Shown piece by piece: positions 1 through 7,830 of a DNA stretch of 64,000 bases (positions are counted from its first letter, which is position 1; each line of letters opens with the position of its first letter). Source of the DNA: Ruminococcaceae bacterium BL-4 (GTDB lineage Bacteria > Bacillota > Clostridia > Oscillospirales > Acutalibacteraceae); assembly GCA_902809935.1 (NCBI GenBank), contig LR778134.1:1550001-1614000 (forward strand), in the 5' to 3' direction. The notes under the pieces are model-generated. The model did not search any database. It saw nothing but the letters and a program-made list of their open reading frames with translations, and was not told the origin of the DNA. Position numbers and translations under genes: made by a program.

Positions 1-1
1 T

Positions 2-220
2 ACGTTAGCAACAAATGATGCTTTGGCGGCTTCTGCCCAAAATATTGGACGCCTACTCAACACCAAGCATATTTTCTTTACTCCATTCCGACAGGATGCG
101 CCGAAAACAAAAGTGACTTCTGTGGTAGCAGATTTTCCGATGATTTTGCCGGCGGCATTAAAAGCCTTAGAAGGCAAACAACTACAGCCGCTTCTTTTAG
201 GCAGTAATGATTCATTTTAA
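2..220 (+). CDS. spoVFB: Dipicolinate synthase subunit B, C-terminal part (partial)
   Basis: Only the last 72 codons are in the window; the frame is open to the left edge. The visible residues include ATNDAL, NIGRLLNTK, a P-F-x-Q-D stretch and the terminal ALEGKQLQP, which match the end of the flavoprotein-like B subunit of dipicolinate synthase. With subunit A this enzyme makes dipicolinic acid in the mother cell from the lysine-pathway intermediate, for loading into the spore core. Its presence says the host is, or recently was, a spore former. The A subunit would be expected just upstream, outside the window. The identification is from remembered family sequence, not a search. Confidence 0.85.
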   Translation, partial: TLATNDALAASAQNIGRLLNTKHIFFTPFRQDAPKTKVTSVVADFPMILPAALKALEGKQLQPLLLGSNDSF

Positions 221-222
221 GA

Positions 223-251
223 TTGTATCAAAAACAAATTCATGCTATTAT
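223..251 (+). promoter_or_regulatory. Candidate sigma-A promoter for the sulfhydrylase gene
   Basis: TTGTAT and TATTAT are separated by exactly 17 bp in the gap between spoVFB and the downstream gene. The start codon follows about 57 bp later. Confidence 0.5.
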
Positions 252-307
252 AAAAAACAAAAGAAAGAAATTTAATAGATTATGCAAAAGACAAAGGAGT
301 GTTTGCT

Positions 308-1582
308 ATGCAGCAGTATCGTCCGGATACCGTATGTATCCACGCAGGCTATACGCCGAAAAATGGGGAACCGCGTGTACTTCCGATTGTTCAAAGTACT
401 ACTTATCGGTATGAGACAGGAGAACAGATGGGAAAGCTGTTTGACCTGGAGGAGGATGGATTTTTCTACACACGGATTGCAAACCCCACTTTGGATGCAG
501 TGGAAAAGAAGATTGCTGCATTAGAAGGCGGCGTAGGTGCAATGCTGACTTCTTCCGGAATGGCAGCATCTTTTATGGCAACCTTTAATATTTGCCCAAC
601 GGGGAGCCATATCGTTTCGAGTAATGCGATTTATGGCGGTACTTTTAATTTATTTAATAAAACAATGCGCGAGATGGGGATAGAGACTACTTTTGTGCAT
701 CCGTCGGCAACAAAAGAAGAATTGGAAGCAGCTTTTCAGGAAAATACCCGTGCGGTTTTCTGCGAGACCCTTTCCAACCCGTCTTTGGTTGTAACGGATC
801 TGGAACTTTTTGCGCAGGTTGCTCATGAGCATGGGGTTCCTCTAATTGTCGATAACACATTCCCAACGCCAATTAACTGCCGCCCATTTGAATTTGGGGC
901 GGATATTGTTGTTCATTCTACCACGAAATACATGGATGGCCATGCAGTACAGTTGGGCGGCGTTATTGTAGACAGCGGAAATTTTGACTGGACAAACGGG
1001 AAATATCCGGCGTTAACGGAGCCGGATGAATCCTATCATGGAATCACCTATACAAAGCAGTTTGGAAAAGCAGCTTATATTACAAAAGCCAGAGTGCATA
1101 TGATGCGTGATCTGGGTGCGCAGGCAGCTCCGATGAATGCATTTCTTCTAAACCTTGGGCTAGAGACACTGGCTCTGAGGATGGAACGTCACTGTTCCAA
1201 TGCACAAAAGGTCGCAGAATTTTTGGAGAAGCACCCGAAAGTGTCTTGGATTAACTATCCGGGACTTGCGAGCAGCCCGTATTATCAGCTTGCACAAAAG
1301 TATCTGCCAAATGGAAGCAGCGGTGTGGTGTCGTTTGGCGTGAAGGGAGGAAGAGAGGCTGCCAGTAAATTTATGTCTGGCTTAAAGCTCGCTTCCATCG
1401 TAACGCATGTGGCGGATCTGCGTACTTGTGTATTACATCCTGCAAGCACAACGCATCGTCAGATGAGCGATCAGGAACTTTTAGAAGCCGGCGTAAAACC
1501 GGATCTGATTCGCTTCTCCGTTGGAATCGAAAATCCGAATGATATTTTGGAAGATTTGGAACAGGCTTTGAAACAGGTCTGA
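308..1582 (+). CDS. metY: O-acetylhomoserine sulfhydrylase / Cys-Met metabolism PLP enzyme
   Basis: This 424-residue protein has the layout of the Cys/Met metabolism PLP-dependent family. It begins with DTVCIHAGY, typical of O-acetylhomoserine (thiol)-lyases, has VDNTF around residue 181-185 (PLP-binding Asp182) and the Schiff-base lysine in HSTTKY at Lys207. The likely reaction joins sulfide or methanethiol to O-acetylhomoserine to give homocysteine or methionine in the cytosol. Start: an in-frame GTG at 299 overlaps the AAAGGAGT ribosome site, so the ATG at 308 (7-bp spacing) is preferred. A cystathionine gamma-synthase or methionine gamma-lyase is possible, but the N-terminus and the length favour MetY. 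It stands alone between its own promoter and a terminator. Confidence 0.85.
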   Translation: MQQYRPDTVCIHAGYTPKNGEPRVLPIVQSTTYRYETGEQMGKLFDLEEDGFFYTRIANPTLDAVEKKIAALEGGVGAMLTSSGMAASFMATFNICPTGSHIVSSNAIYGGTFNLFNKTMREMGIETTFVHPSATKEELEAAFQENTRAVFCETLSNPSLVVTDLELFAQVAHEHGVPLIVDNTFPTPINCRPFEFGADIVVHSTTKYMDGHAVQLGGVIVDSGNFDWTNGKYPALTEPDESYHGITYTKQFGKAAYITKARVHMMRDLGAQAAPMNAFLLNLGLETLALRMERHCSNAQKVAEFLEKHPKVSWINYPGLASSPYYQLAQKYLPNGSSGVVSFGVKGGREAASKFMSGLKLASIVTHVADLRTCVLHPASTTHRQMSDQELLEAGVKPDLIRFSVGIENPNDILEDLEQALKQV

Positions 1583-1600
1583 ATTTGATTTGATAGAATA

Positions 1601-1648
1601 AAAACCAGCTGCCCGGTAAGTTGTCTACTGCCGGACAGCTGGTTTTTT
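1601..1648. terminator. Bidirectional intrinsic terminator
   Basis: AAAACCAGCTG and CAGCTGGTTTT pair across a GC-rich loop, with T-runs usable from both sides. It lies between two convergent genes ending at 1582 (+) and 1647 (-). Confidence 0.85.
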
Positions 1649-2756
1649 ATTTTACGGTAATTAGCTGATACTCTTTGGTACCGAGTCCCATCTTTTCGCC
1701 GTGAGCAATTTGTGTTCTCCAGGAACAGTTGGGGAAAAGCGCTGTAAAATAATCGTCGCCTTGCTTTGCTTTTCCGTCCAATTCGGAACCGGGTAAAATG
1801 ATCTGCTGATTTACTGCATCCGCACAAGCTTGATCCAATGCAATCGGGTCAAAAGAAGCAAACATGCCTACATCCGGTACGACCGGCGTATCATTTTCCT
1901 CATGACAGTCACAATAGGGGGAAACGCTGACAACCAGACTGATATGAAACTGTGGACGATTATGAAGAATAGCCCAACTGTATTCCACAATCTTTTTGCC
2001 CAGAATTTCTTCCACTTCATCGTTAGCGGGGCAGATTGCGTCTTTGGGGCAAACCCCGATACATCTGCCGCAGCCTACACATTTTTTGTGATCGATTGCA
2101 GCTTTTTTATTGGTAACAGTGATGGCATGATGCGCACAAACTTTAGTACATCTGCCGCATCCGATACATTTTTGAGAATCAGTCAGAGGCTTTCCAGCAC
2201 TGTGCATTTCCATTTTGCCAGCACGGGAGCCGCCTCCCATACCGATATTTTTCAGCGTGCCGCCGATTCCAGTTGACTCGTGAACTTTAAAATGGGTCAG
2301 AGAGATAATGATATCTGCATCCATCAGCGCACGAGCAACTTTTGCCTCTTTTACATATTCGCCGCCTTCTACCGGAACCAGCACTTCATCTGTTCCTTTG
2401 AGGCCGTCAGCAATCAGAATCTGACACCCGGTTTGAATTGGAGAAAACCCGTTGAGATAAGCGGTATCAAGGTGTTCAAGCGCATTCTTTCTGCCGCCTA
2501 CATAAAGTGTATTAGCATCTGTTAAAAATGGTTTTCCACCTTGACTCTTTACAAAGTCAGCAATCGTTTTTGCATATTGATGGCGCAGAAAAGCAAGGTT
2601 CCCAAGCTCTCCAAAATGCATCTTGATTGCGGCAAATTGATCCTCAAAATGGATTTTTCCCATGCCGGCAGCTGTGATCAGCCGAGTAAGTTTCTTTTGT
2701 AGGCTGTCGCCTGGTTTTACGCGCATATTTGTAAAATAAACATTAGATGAGTTCAT
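1647..2756 (-). CDS. DUF362 family iron-sulfur protein
   Basis: This 369-residue protein has a DUF362 domain (about residues 1-190 and 260-369) interrupted by two ferredoxin-type clusters, CIGCGRCTKVC and CVGCGRCIGVC, near residues 197-240. Each carries the C-x2-C-x2-C-x3-C pattern for a 4Fe-4S cluster. DUF362 proteins are cytosolic proteins of unsettled redox function, and nothing in the neighbourhood fixes a substrate. It overlaps the end of the upstream yjbR-like gene by 14 bp, so the two are co-transcribed. An AGG-rich site precedes the ATG at 2756. Confidence 0.8.
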   Translation of the reverse strand: MNSSNVYFTNMRVKPGDSLQKKLTRLITAAGMGKIHFEDQFAAIKMHFGELGNLAFLRHQYAKTIADFVKSQGGKPFLTDANTLYVGGRKNALEHLDTAYLNGFSPIQTGCQILIADGLKGTDEVLVPVEGGEYVKEAKVARALMDADIIISLTHFKVHESTGIGGTLKNIGMGGGSRAGKMEMHSAGKPLTDSQKCIGCGRCTKVCAHHAITVTNKKAAIDHKKCVGCGRCIGVCPKDAICPANDEVEEILGKKIVEYSWAILHNRPQFHISLVVSVSPYCDCHEENDTPVVPDVGMFASFDPIALDQACADAVNQQIILPGSELDGKAKQGDDYFTALFPNCSWRTQIAHGEKMGLGTKEYQLITVK

Positions 2757-3129
2757 GATGATTTTTCCTGCCTTTCGTCTTTGACTTTTTGTGGGGGGAA
2801 ATGGTAGAAGTTAAATGAAAACTGTCACAGATCATTTCCTGCAGATCACAGAGCGGAAGCGCAAGATTTGGATACGCGGAGATCCAGTGACGTTTATTCA
2901 TGTGCCACCCAGCGGTAACACAGTCCGGATAAACGCTGCGCCAAAAATCCGCTTTTGACGGCTCGCATTTTAAATTAATACAAAGACCCTTTTCCTGTTG
3001 GGTAATCAGCCCAAACCACTTTTTATTCTCTTTATGGCGTAGAGCAATAGCATCCCCGTTTTGAAAGGGACGGTCGGCTACAGAACCGGAAAATCCAAGG
3101 CATAGTTTACATAACTCATTACTTGTCAT
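2743..3129 (-). CDS. MmcQ/YjbR family protein
   Basis: A small protein of 128 residues carrying the YjbR pattern: KWFGLI, then INLKCEP, then a WHMNKRHW segment and a C-terminal helix with LICDSF-type spacing. The family has a DNA-binding-like double-wing fold, but its function is not established. GGAGGA lies 8 bp before the ATG. The end overlaps the DUF362 gene. The last 15 or so residues are basic and low in complexity (HKKSKTKGRK). Confidence 0.8.
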   Translation of the reverse strand: MTSNELCKLCLGFSGSVADRPFQNGDAIALRHKENKKWFGLITQQEKGLCINLKCEPSKADFWRSVYPDCVTAGWHMNKRHWISAYPNLALPLCDLQEMICDSFHLTSTISPHKKSKTKGRKNHHELI

Positions 3130-3214
3130 AAAGAAAATCCTCCGTCAATATCTGTGGTTATTTTAGCATAAAGAATGGCAAAATACCAGCAGTGATTCCA
3201 AGTTAAGAATATTC

Positions 3215-3242
3215 TTGTTTTCTTAGAAAACCGTCCTATAAT
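3215..3242 (+). promoter_or_regulatory. Candidate promoter for the AmmeMemoRadiSam operon
   Basis: TTGTTT and TATAAT are separated by 16 bp, about 36 bp before the start codon. Confidence 0.6.
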
Positions 3243-3277
3243 GGAAGCAGTTAAAGAAGAAAGGAAGTCGTTTGCAG

Positions 3278-4672
3278 ATGTCAGTATTAGGGGCAGTGAT
3301 TGTTCCGCATCCACCGATTATTCTGCCGGAGATTGGAAAAGGTGAAGAAAAGAAAATCGGTAAAACAATCGAAGCATATCGAAAAGTTGCCCGAATGGTG
3401 GCAGATTGGAATCCGGATACTGTGGTGATTACTTCACCGCATGCGGTGCTGTATGCGGATTACTTTCATATTTCTCCCGGTAAAAAAGCAGAGGGGGATT
3501 TTCTTTCATTTGGAGCACCAAATGTAAAAATCACAGCGGATTATGATCAGTTGTTTGTAGAAGAATTGATGAAAAGAGCCAGAAAGGCGCATCTACCGGC
3601 TGGAATTTTCGGAGAGCAACAACCAGAACTTGACCACGCAACAATGATTCCGTTGCGCTTTTTACAGGAAGCAGGAGTTTCTTGTAAAGTGATTCGAGTT
3701 GGCCTTTCAGGATTATCGGCGCTGACTCATTATCGCCTTGGAAAATGTATTTCTGAAACAGCGGAAGCATTGCATCGCAAAATTGTGTTTGTAGCAAGTG
3801 GGGACCTTTCTCATAAGCTTTTGGAGAGCGGTCCTTACGGATTCTCTGAAGATGGCCCGCGTTTTGATCATCAAGTAACAGAGGCAATGAAGACAGGAGA
3901 CTTTTTAAAATTCCTGGAATTTCCGGAGTCTTTCTGCGAATCGGCGGCGGAGTGCGGACTGCGTTCTTTTCAGATTATGGCGGGAGGACTGGATGGCTTA
4001 TCTGTTTCTCCAGAGTTGCTTTCTTATGAAGGAACTTTTGGAGTAGGCTATGCTGTAGCGAGTTTTGCAGTAACAGGAAAAGATGATTCCCGTCATTTTG
4101 ATCGCTTTTATGAGGAGCAGGAAAACCAAAGAATTACGCAGAAAAGGCAGCGGGAAGATTCTTATGTGCGCTTGGCAAGAAAAAGTCTGGAGACTTTTGT
4201 TGAAACAGGAAAACGTTTGTCTTTGCAGAATCTTTTAACGCAGCTGCCGGAAGAACTGCGGAAAAAGAAAGCCGGTGCGTTTGTCTCGATTCATCAGGAA
4301 GGAAGACTGCGCGGCTGCATCGGAACCATTGAGCCGATTTTTCCTTGTTTGGCAGAGGAAATCATCCACGATGCTGTTTCGGCAGGAACTGCTGATCCAA
4401 GATTTTCGCCGGTCGGAAAAGAAGAACTGCCAAGTTTGGAATACAGTGTAGATGTACTGGAAAAGCCGGAAAAAATTTCGTCGCCCGAAGAGCTTGATGT
4501 GAAAAAATATGGGGTCATTGTTTCTGATGGAGAAAGGAGAGGGCTTCTGCTTCCAAATTTAGAGGGAGTGACTTCTGTAAAACAGCAAATTAAAATTGCA
4601 CGGGAAAAAGCAGGTATCGGAAAAAAGCAGAGCTATTCGTTGGAACGCTTTAAGGTGGTGAGACATTTTTGA
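3278..4672 (+). CDS. AmmeMemoRadiSam system fused proteins B (MEMO) and A (AMMECR1)
   Basis: The N-terminal half (about residues 1-265) is a MEMO-like domain, related to extradiol dioxygenases, with the opening VPHPPIILPEI and a conserved DLSH segment. The C-terminal half (about 285-464) is an AMMECR1 domain, recognisable from GAFVSIH-x-GRLRGCIGT and the DPRFSPV segment. The two are separate proteins in many organisms and fused here. The third component, the radical SAM enzyme, begins at the stop codon (TTGA overlap). The three families co-occur widely, but the reaction is unknown. Start: the ATG at 3278 with AAGGAAG 10 bp upstream is preferred to a TTG at 3272. Confidence 0.88.
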   Translation: MSVLGAVIVPHPPIILPEIGKGEEKKIGKTIEAYRKVARMVADWNPDTVVITSPHAVLYADYFHISPGKKAEGDFLSFGAPNVKITADYDQLFVEELMKRARKAHLPAGIFGEQQPELDHATMIPLRFLQEAGVSCKVIRVGLSGLSALTHYRLGKCISETAEALHRKIVFVASGDLSHKLLESGPYGFSEDGPRFDHQVTEAMKTGDFLKFLEFPESFCESAAECGLRSFQIMAGGLDGLSVSPELLSYEGTFGVGYAVASFAVTGKDDSRHFDRFYEEQENQRITQKRQREDSYVRLARKSLETFVETGKRLSLQNLLTQLPEELRKKKAGAFVSIHQEGRLRGCIGTIEPIFPCLAEEIIHDAVSAGTADPRFSPVGKEELPSLEYSVDVLEKPEKISSPEELDVKKYGVIVSDGERRGLLLPNLEGVTSVKQQIKIAREKAGIGKKQSYSLERFKVVRHF

Positions 4673-5496
4673 AAAAAAGTTGTCCGATTTGTTTTCACCA
4701 TTGTTCCTTGGAAAACGGGGAAATTGGGTTTTGCCATGCACGAAAGAATCAGGATGGAAAGATAATTCCGATTAATTATGGAAAAATCACCTCTATTTGT
4801 CTCGACCCAATTGAGAAGAAACCTTTGAGGCAATTTTATCCGGGAAAGAAAATCCTTTCGATCGGAAGTTTCGGCTGTAATCTTCGGTGTCCTTTCTGCC
4901 AGAACTATGAAATATCAATGGCGCAAGAGACACAGTGCGGACAGATTTTCTGTACACCGACACAGCTTTTCAGAAAAGCGCAGGAGTTGGTTCCGAAAGG
5001 AAATATTGGACTTGCCTATACCTATAATGAGCCTTTAGTCGGCTATGAATTTGTTCGAAACTGCGCTAAAAAAATTCATGAGGGAAATCTAAAAAATGTT
5101 TTGGTGACAAACGGAACGATTTGTAAAGAACCGCTGCAGGAGCTTTTGCCGCTGATTGATGCTGCCAATGTGGATTTAAAAGCGTTTACACCGCAGTTTT
5201 ATCAAAAGATCGCCGGAAATTTGGAAGTGGTAAAAGAGACGATCCGAATGATGGCGGATCATTGTCATCTGGAGGTGACAACTCTGGTGATTCCAGGAGA
5301 AAACGACAGTATAGAAGAAATGAAAGAGCTGTCTTTCTGGCTTTCGTCTGTGCGGCGTGATATCCCGCTGCATATCACGCGCTTTTTTCCACGTTATCAG
5401 TTTAAAAATTATCCGCCGACGTCGGTCGAAACGATTCATCGGCTTTGTGAAACAGCACGAGAGTTTTTAGAGTATGTTTATCCCGGCAATTGCTAA
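4669..5496 (+). CDS. amrS: AmmeMemoRadiSam system radical SAM enzyme
   Basis: This 275-residue protein opens with a small Cys motif (CPICFHHC) and has the radical-SAM signature CNLRCPFC, with Cys70, Cys74 and Cys77 in C-x3-C-x2-C spacing for the 4Fe-4S cluster that cleaves S-adenosylmethionine. It resembles pyruvate formate-lyase activating enzymes, but AmrS members partner with the AMMECR1/MEMO proteins, as here. The start codon is TTG, overlapping the stop of the upstream gene, so the two genes are translationally coupled. A hairpin terminator follows immediately. Confidence 0.88.
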   Translation: MKKSCPICFHHCSLENGEIGFCHARKNQDGKIIPINYGKITSICLDPIEKKPLRQFYPGKKILSIGSFGCNLRCPFCQNYEISMAQETQCGQIFCTPTQLFRKAQELVPKGNIGLAYTYNEPLVGYEFVRNCAKKIHEGNLKNVLVTNGTICKEPLQELLPLIDAANVDLKAFTPQFYQKIAGNLEVVKETIRMMADHCHLEVTTLVIPGENDSIEEMKELSFWLSSVRRDIPLHITRFFPRYQFKNYPPTSVETIHRLCETAREFLEYVYPGNC

Positions 5497-5500
5497 AAAG

Positions 5501-5540
5501 GGGACAGCATCGTGATAAAAGGCGATGCTGCTCTTTTTTT
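5501..5540 (+). terminator. Intrinsic terminator after amrS
   Basis: ACAGCATCG pairs with CGATGCTGCT around an AT-rich loop and is followed by eight T. Confidence 0.85.
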
Positions 5541-5568
5541 AAAATGCATAGGATTTTTGCTTTTTTCA

Positions 5569-5597
5569 TTGACTTTTTCCGCAAATGCTGTTATGAT
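5569..5597 (+). promoter_or_regulatory. Strong sigma-A promoter of the radical-SAM repair pair
   Basis: TTGACT and TATGAT are separated by 17 bp. The expected start point falls at about 5604, directly at the edge of the LexA-type palindrome. Confidence 0.8.
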
Positions 5598-5604
5598 GCT
5601 AATA

Positions 5605-5616
5605 GAACATATGTTC
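5605..5616. promoter_or_regulatory. LexA (SOS) box
   Basis: GAACATATGTTC is a perfect palindrome that matches the Gram-positive LexA/DinR consensus core GAAC-N4-GTTC. It lies 7 bp downstream of the -10 element, where a bound repressor would block initiation. Confidence 0.85.
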
Positions 5617-5645
5617 AAATTGAGGATATTAAGAAGGATAGAGCA

Positions 5646-6959
5646 ATGACGACAATGGAAAAACTGAAAATTCTGACGGATGCGGCAAAGTACGATGTTG
5701 CCTGCACTTCGAGCGGGGTTGATCGTTCCGGAAAAAAAGGAGGCCTTGGTTCAACGCAGTTCAGCGGAATCTGCCACAGCTTTGCAGCAGATGGCAGATG
5801 TATTTCTCTGTTGAAAGTTCTCTATACCAATTCTTGCATTTGTGATTGTAAATATTGCGTCAATCGCCGTTCCAATGATGTGAGAAGGGCTTCTTTTACA
5901 CCGCGGGAGTTGGCGGAACTTACGATTGGCTTTTATAAAAGAAATTATATTGAGGGATTATTTTTAAGCAGTGGAATTATTAAAAATCCAGATTACACCT
6001 GCGAGCAAATGCTGAAGGTGCTGGAATTATTGCGGGAGGAATATCATTTTAGAGGATATATTCATGTAAAAGCGATTCCCGGAGCAGATGACCAACTTTT
6101 AAAAAGACTCGGGATGCTTGCAGATAGAATGAGTGTTAATATCGAACTGCCTTCAGAAGAGAGTTTAAACAAGCTTTGTCCCGATAAAAACCGAAAGGCG
6201 ATTTTTCATCCGATGGGATTGATTTCGAGTGGGATTCAGGTTCATACGAAAGAGTTGGCACAGTATCGCTATGCACCAAAGTTTGTACCGGCAGGGCAGA
6301 GCACCCAGATGATTATCGGTGCGACCAAAGATACCGATTATCAGATTTTAAATCTTGCAGAGAGTCTATATCACAAATATCAGCTAAAACGGGTTTTCTT
6401 TTCGGCTTATGTACCGGTAGCAGAAAATGCACTTTTACCGCCTTTACAGACAAAACCGCCTCTTTTAAGGGAACATCGGCTTTATCAGGCGGATTGGCTT
6501 TTGCGCTATTATGGATTTGAAGCGCGTGAACTTTTGGATCAAGAGCATCCGCAGTTTAATGCGGTGATTGATCCCAAATGCAATTGGGCTTTGCAGCATA
6601 TGGGATTTTTCCCTGTAGAGGTGAATTATGCGGATTACCACACTTTGCTGCGTGTGCCTGGAATTGGACCAAAATCAGCTAAGGCAATTTTGCAGGCACG
6701 CCGTGCTTCTATGCTGGACTTTACCGGCTTAAAAAAGCTGGGAGTGGTATTAAAGAGGGCACAGTATTTTTTAACCTGCAGCGGGCGTATTATCGATGGA
6801 CTGCGGGTTACTCCCGATATTGTTCTGCGCAATCTGATTAGTCAGCAGGGAATTGAATTGTTGAAGACAGAGGAACCACCTGAGCAGTTGAGCTTTTTTT
6901 CGCCCACAGAATCCTTTGAGCAAATTAGGCAGTTAATGCCGATCAGGATCAGAGGATAG
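5646..6959 (+). CDS. Putative DNA modification/repair radical SAM protein
   Basis: This 437-residue protein belongs to the radical-SAM family annotated as 'putative DNA modification/repair radical SAM protein' (TIGR03916-like). The cluster motif is C-x3-C-x2-C at Cys64, Cys68 and Cys71. A helix-hairpin-helix segment, LLRVPGIGPKSAKAIL, near residue 340 fits DNA contact. The next gene, 11 bp on, is its usual partner family, normally linked to a uracil-DNA-glycosylase-like domain. The reading frame is open upstream, but the ATG at 5646 follows an AAGAAGG site and the promoter with its LexA box, so it is taken as the start. SOS control fits a repair role; the chemistry is unknown. Confidence 0.85.
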   Translation: MTTMEKLKILTDAAKYDVACTSSGVDRSGKKGGLGSTQFSGICHSFAADGRCISLLKVLYTNSCICDCKYCVNRRSNDVRRASFTPRELAELTIGFYKRNYIEGLFLSSGIIKNPDYTCEQMLKVLELLREEYHFRGYIHVKAIPGADDQLLKRLGMLADRMSVNIELPSEESLNKLCPDKNRKAIFHPMGLISSGIQVHTKELAQYRYAPKFVPAGQSTQMIIGATKDTDYQILNLAESLYHKYQLKRVFFSAYVPVAENALLPPLQTKPPLLREHRLYQADWLLRYYGFEARELLDQEHPQFNAVIDPKCNWALQHMGFFPVEVNYADYHTLLRVPGIGPKSAKAILQARRASMLDFTGLKKLGVVLKRAQYFLTCSGRIIDGLRVTPDIVLRNLISQQGIELLKTEEPPEQLSFFSPTESFEQIRQLMPIRIRG

Positions 6960-6970
6960 AGAGGACAATC

Positions 6971-7771
6971 ATGCAGGAAACAAACATTATTTATCACTAT
7001 GATGGAAGCTTTAACGGTTGCATTTGCTGTGTATTTGATGCATTTTACCGCAGAGAAAATCCAATAAAAATTCTTTTTAAAGAGGAAAGACAGGTTACTT
7101 TATTTCCAACGCACGAAGTGCAAACGGACTTTTCTCATGCGAAACGTGTCTTAAATGCACTTTATGAAAAGGTATCTCCCAAAGTGGTTCGGTTTATAGA
7201 AGAAGGATTCTTGTCCTGTGAACCGGAAAAAGAGAAATTGATTTTGGAAACGATCCGCAGAGCTTTTCAGGATGGTGCAAATGTTTTAAACAATCTTACA
7301 GATGACTCAGTCGGAAAGCTTTACCGCGCTGTTAAATTTTTGAAAAATGAAACTCATCTTTTGTGCGGATTTGTGCGGTTCTCAGAGCAGAACCATACTC
7401 TTTGTGCTGTGATTTCTCCTAAAAATCGAGTGTTGCCGCTTTTAGCACCACATTTTTGCAGGCGTTATCCCGAAGAACATTTCCTAATTTATGACCAAAC
7501 GCATCAAGAAGCAATTCTTTATCAGCCTTATGAATCAATTTTAATTCCATTGGAGAACTTTCAAGCTTTTCCGGCCGATGAGGAAGAAAAAAATTTCAGA
7601 GCCCTTTGGAAGTGCTTTTATGATACTATTGCAATTGAAGGGCGGTTAAATCCAAAGTGCCGAATGAATCATATGCCCAAGCGATATTGGAGCCACCTGA
7701 CAGAATTACAGGAACAGGGAGAGAATTTTAACGAAAAGCATCCTGAAAAAACGCTTTCGCTCAAAAATTAG
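6971..7771 (+). CDS. TIGR03915/DUF4130-like DNA metabolism protein
   Basis: A 266-residue protein whose start, IIYHYDGSFNGCICCVFDAF, is characteristic of the conserved partner of the radical-SAM repair protein encoded just upstream. The C-terminal part (KRYWSHLTEL) matches the end of the same family. It probably acts in the same DNA repair or modification step, but no catalytic residues can be named. Co-transcription is implied by the 11-bp spacing, so it should share the LexA control. A bidirectional terminator follows. Confidence 0.82.
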   Translation: MQETNIIYHYDGSFNGCICCVFDAFYRRENPIKILFKEERQVTLFPTHEVQTDFSHAKRVLNALYEKVSPKVVRFIEEGFLSCEPEKEKLILETIRRAFQDGANVLNNLTDDSVGKLYRAVKFLKNETHLLCGFVRFSEQNHTLCAVISPKNRVLPLLAPHFCRRYPEEHFLIYDQTHQEAILYQPYESILIPLENFQAFPADEEEKNFRALWKCFYDTIAIEGRLNPKCRMNHMPKRYWSHLTELQEQGENFNEKHPEKTLSLKN

Positions 7772-7782
7772 AAAGATCATAT

Positions 7783-7817
7783 AAAAAGCGCTCCGGAAAA
7801 ATTCCGAAGCGCTTTTA
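7783..7817. terminator. Bidirectional intrinsic terminator
   Basis: AAAAGCGCT-CCGGAA pairs with TTCCG-AAGCGCTTTT; A and T runs sit on the two flanks. It lies between convergent genes. Confidence 0.88.
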
Positions 7818-7830
7818 TTTTAAAATATTT

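Noticed and set aside
5490-5645. Longer N-terminus for the radical-SAM repair protein
   Set aside because: The extension covers the preceding terminator, the promoter and the LexA box; the ATG at 5646 has its own ribosome site.
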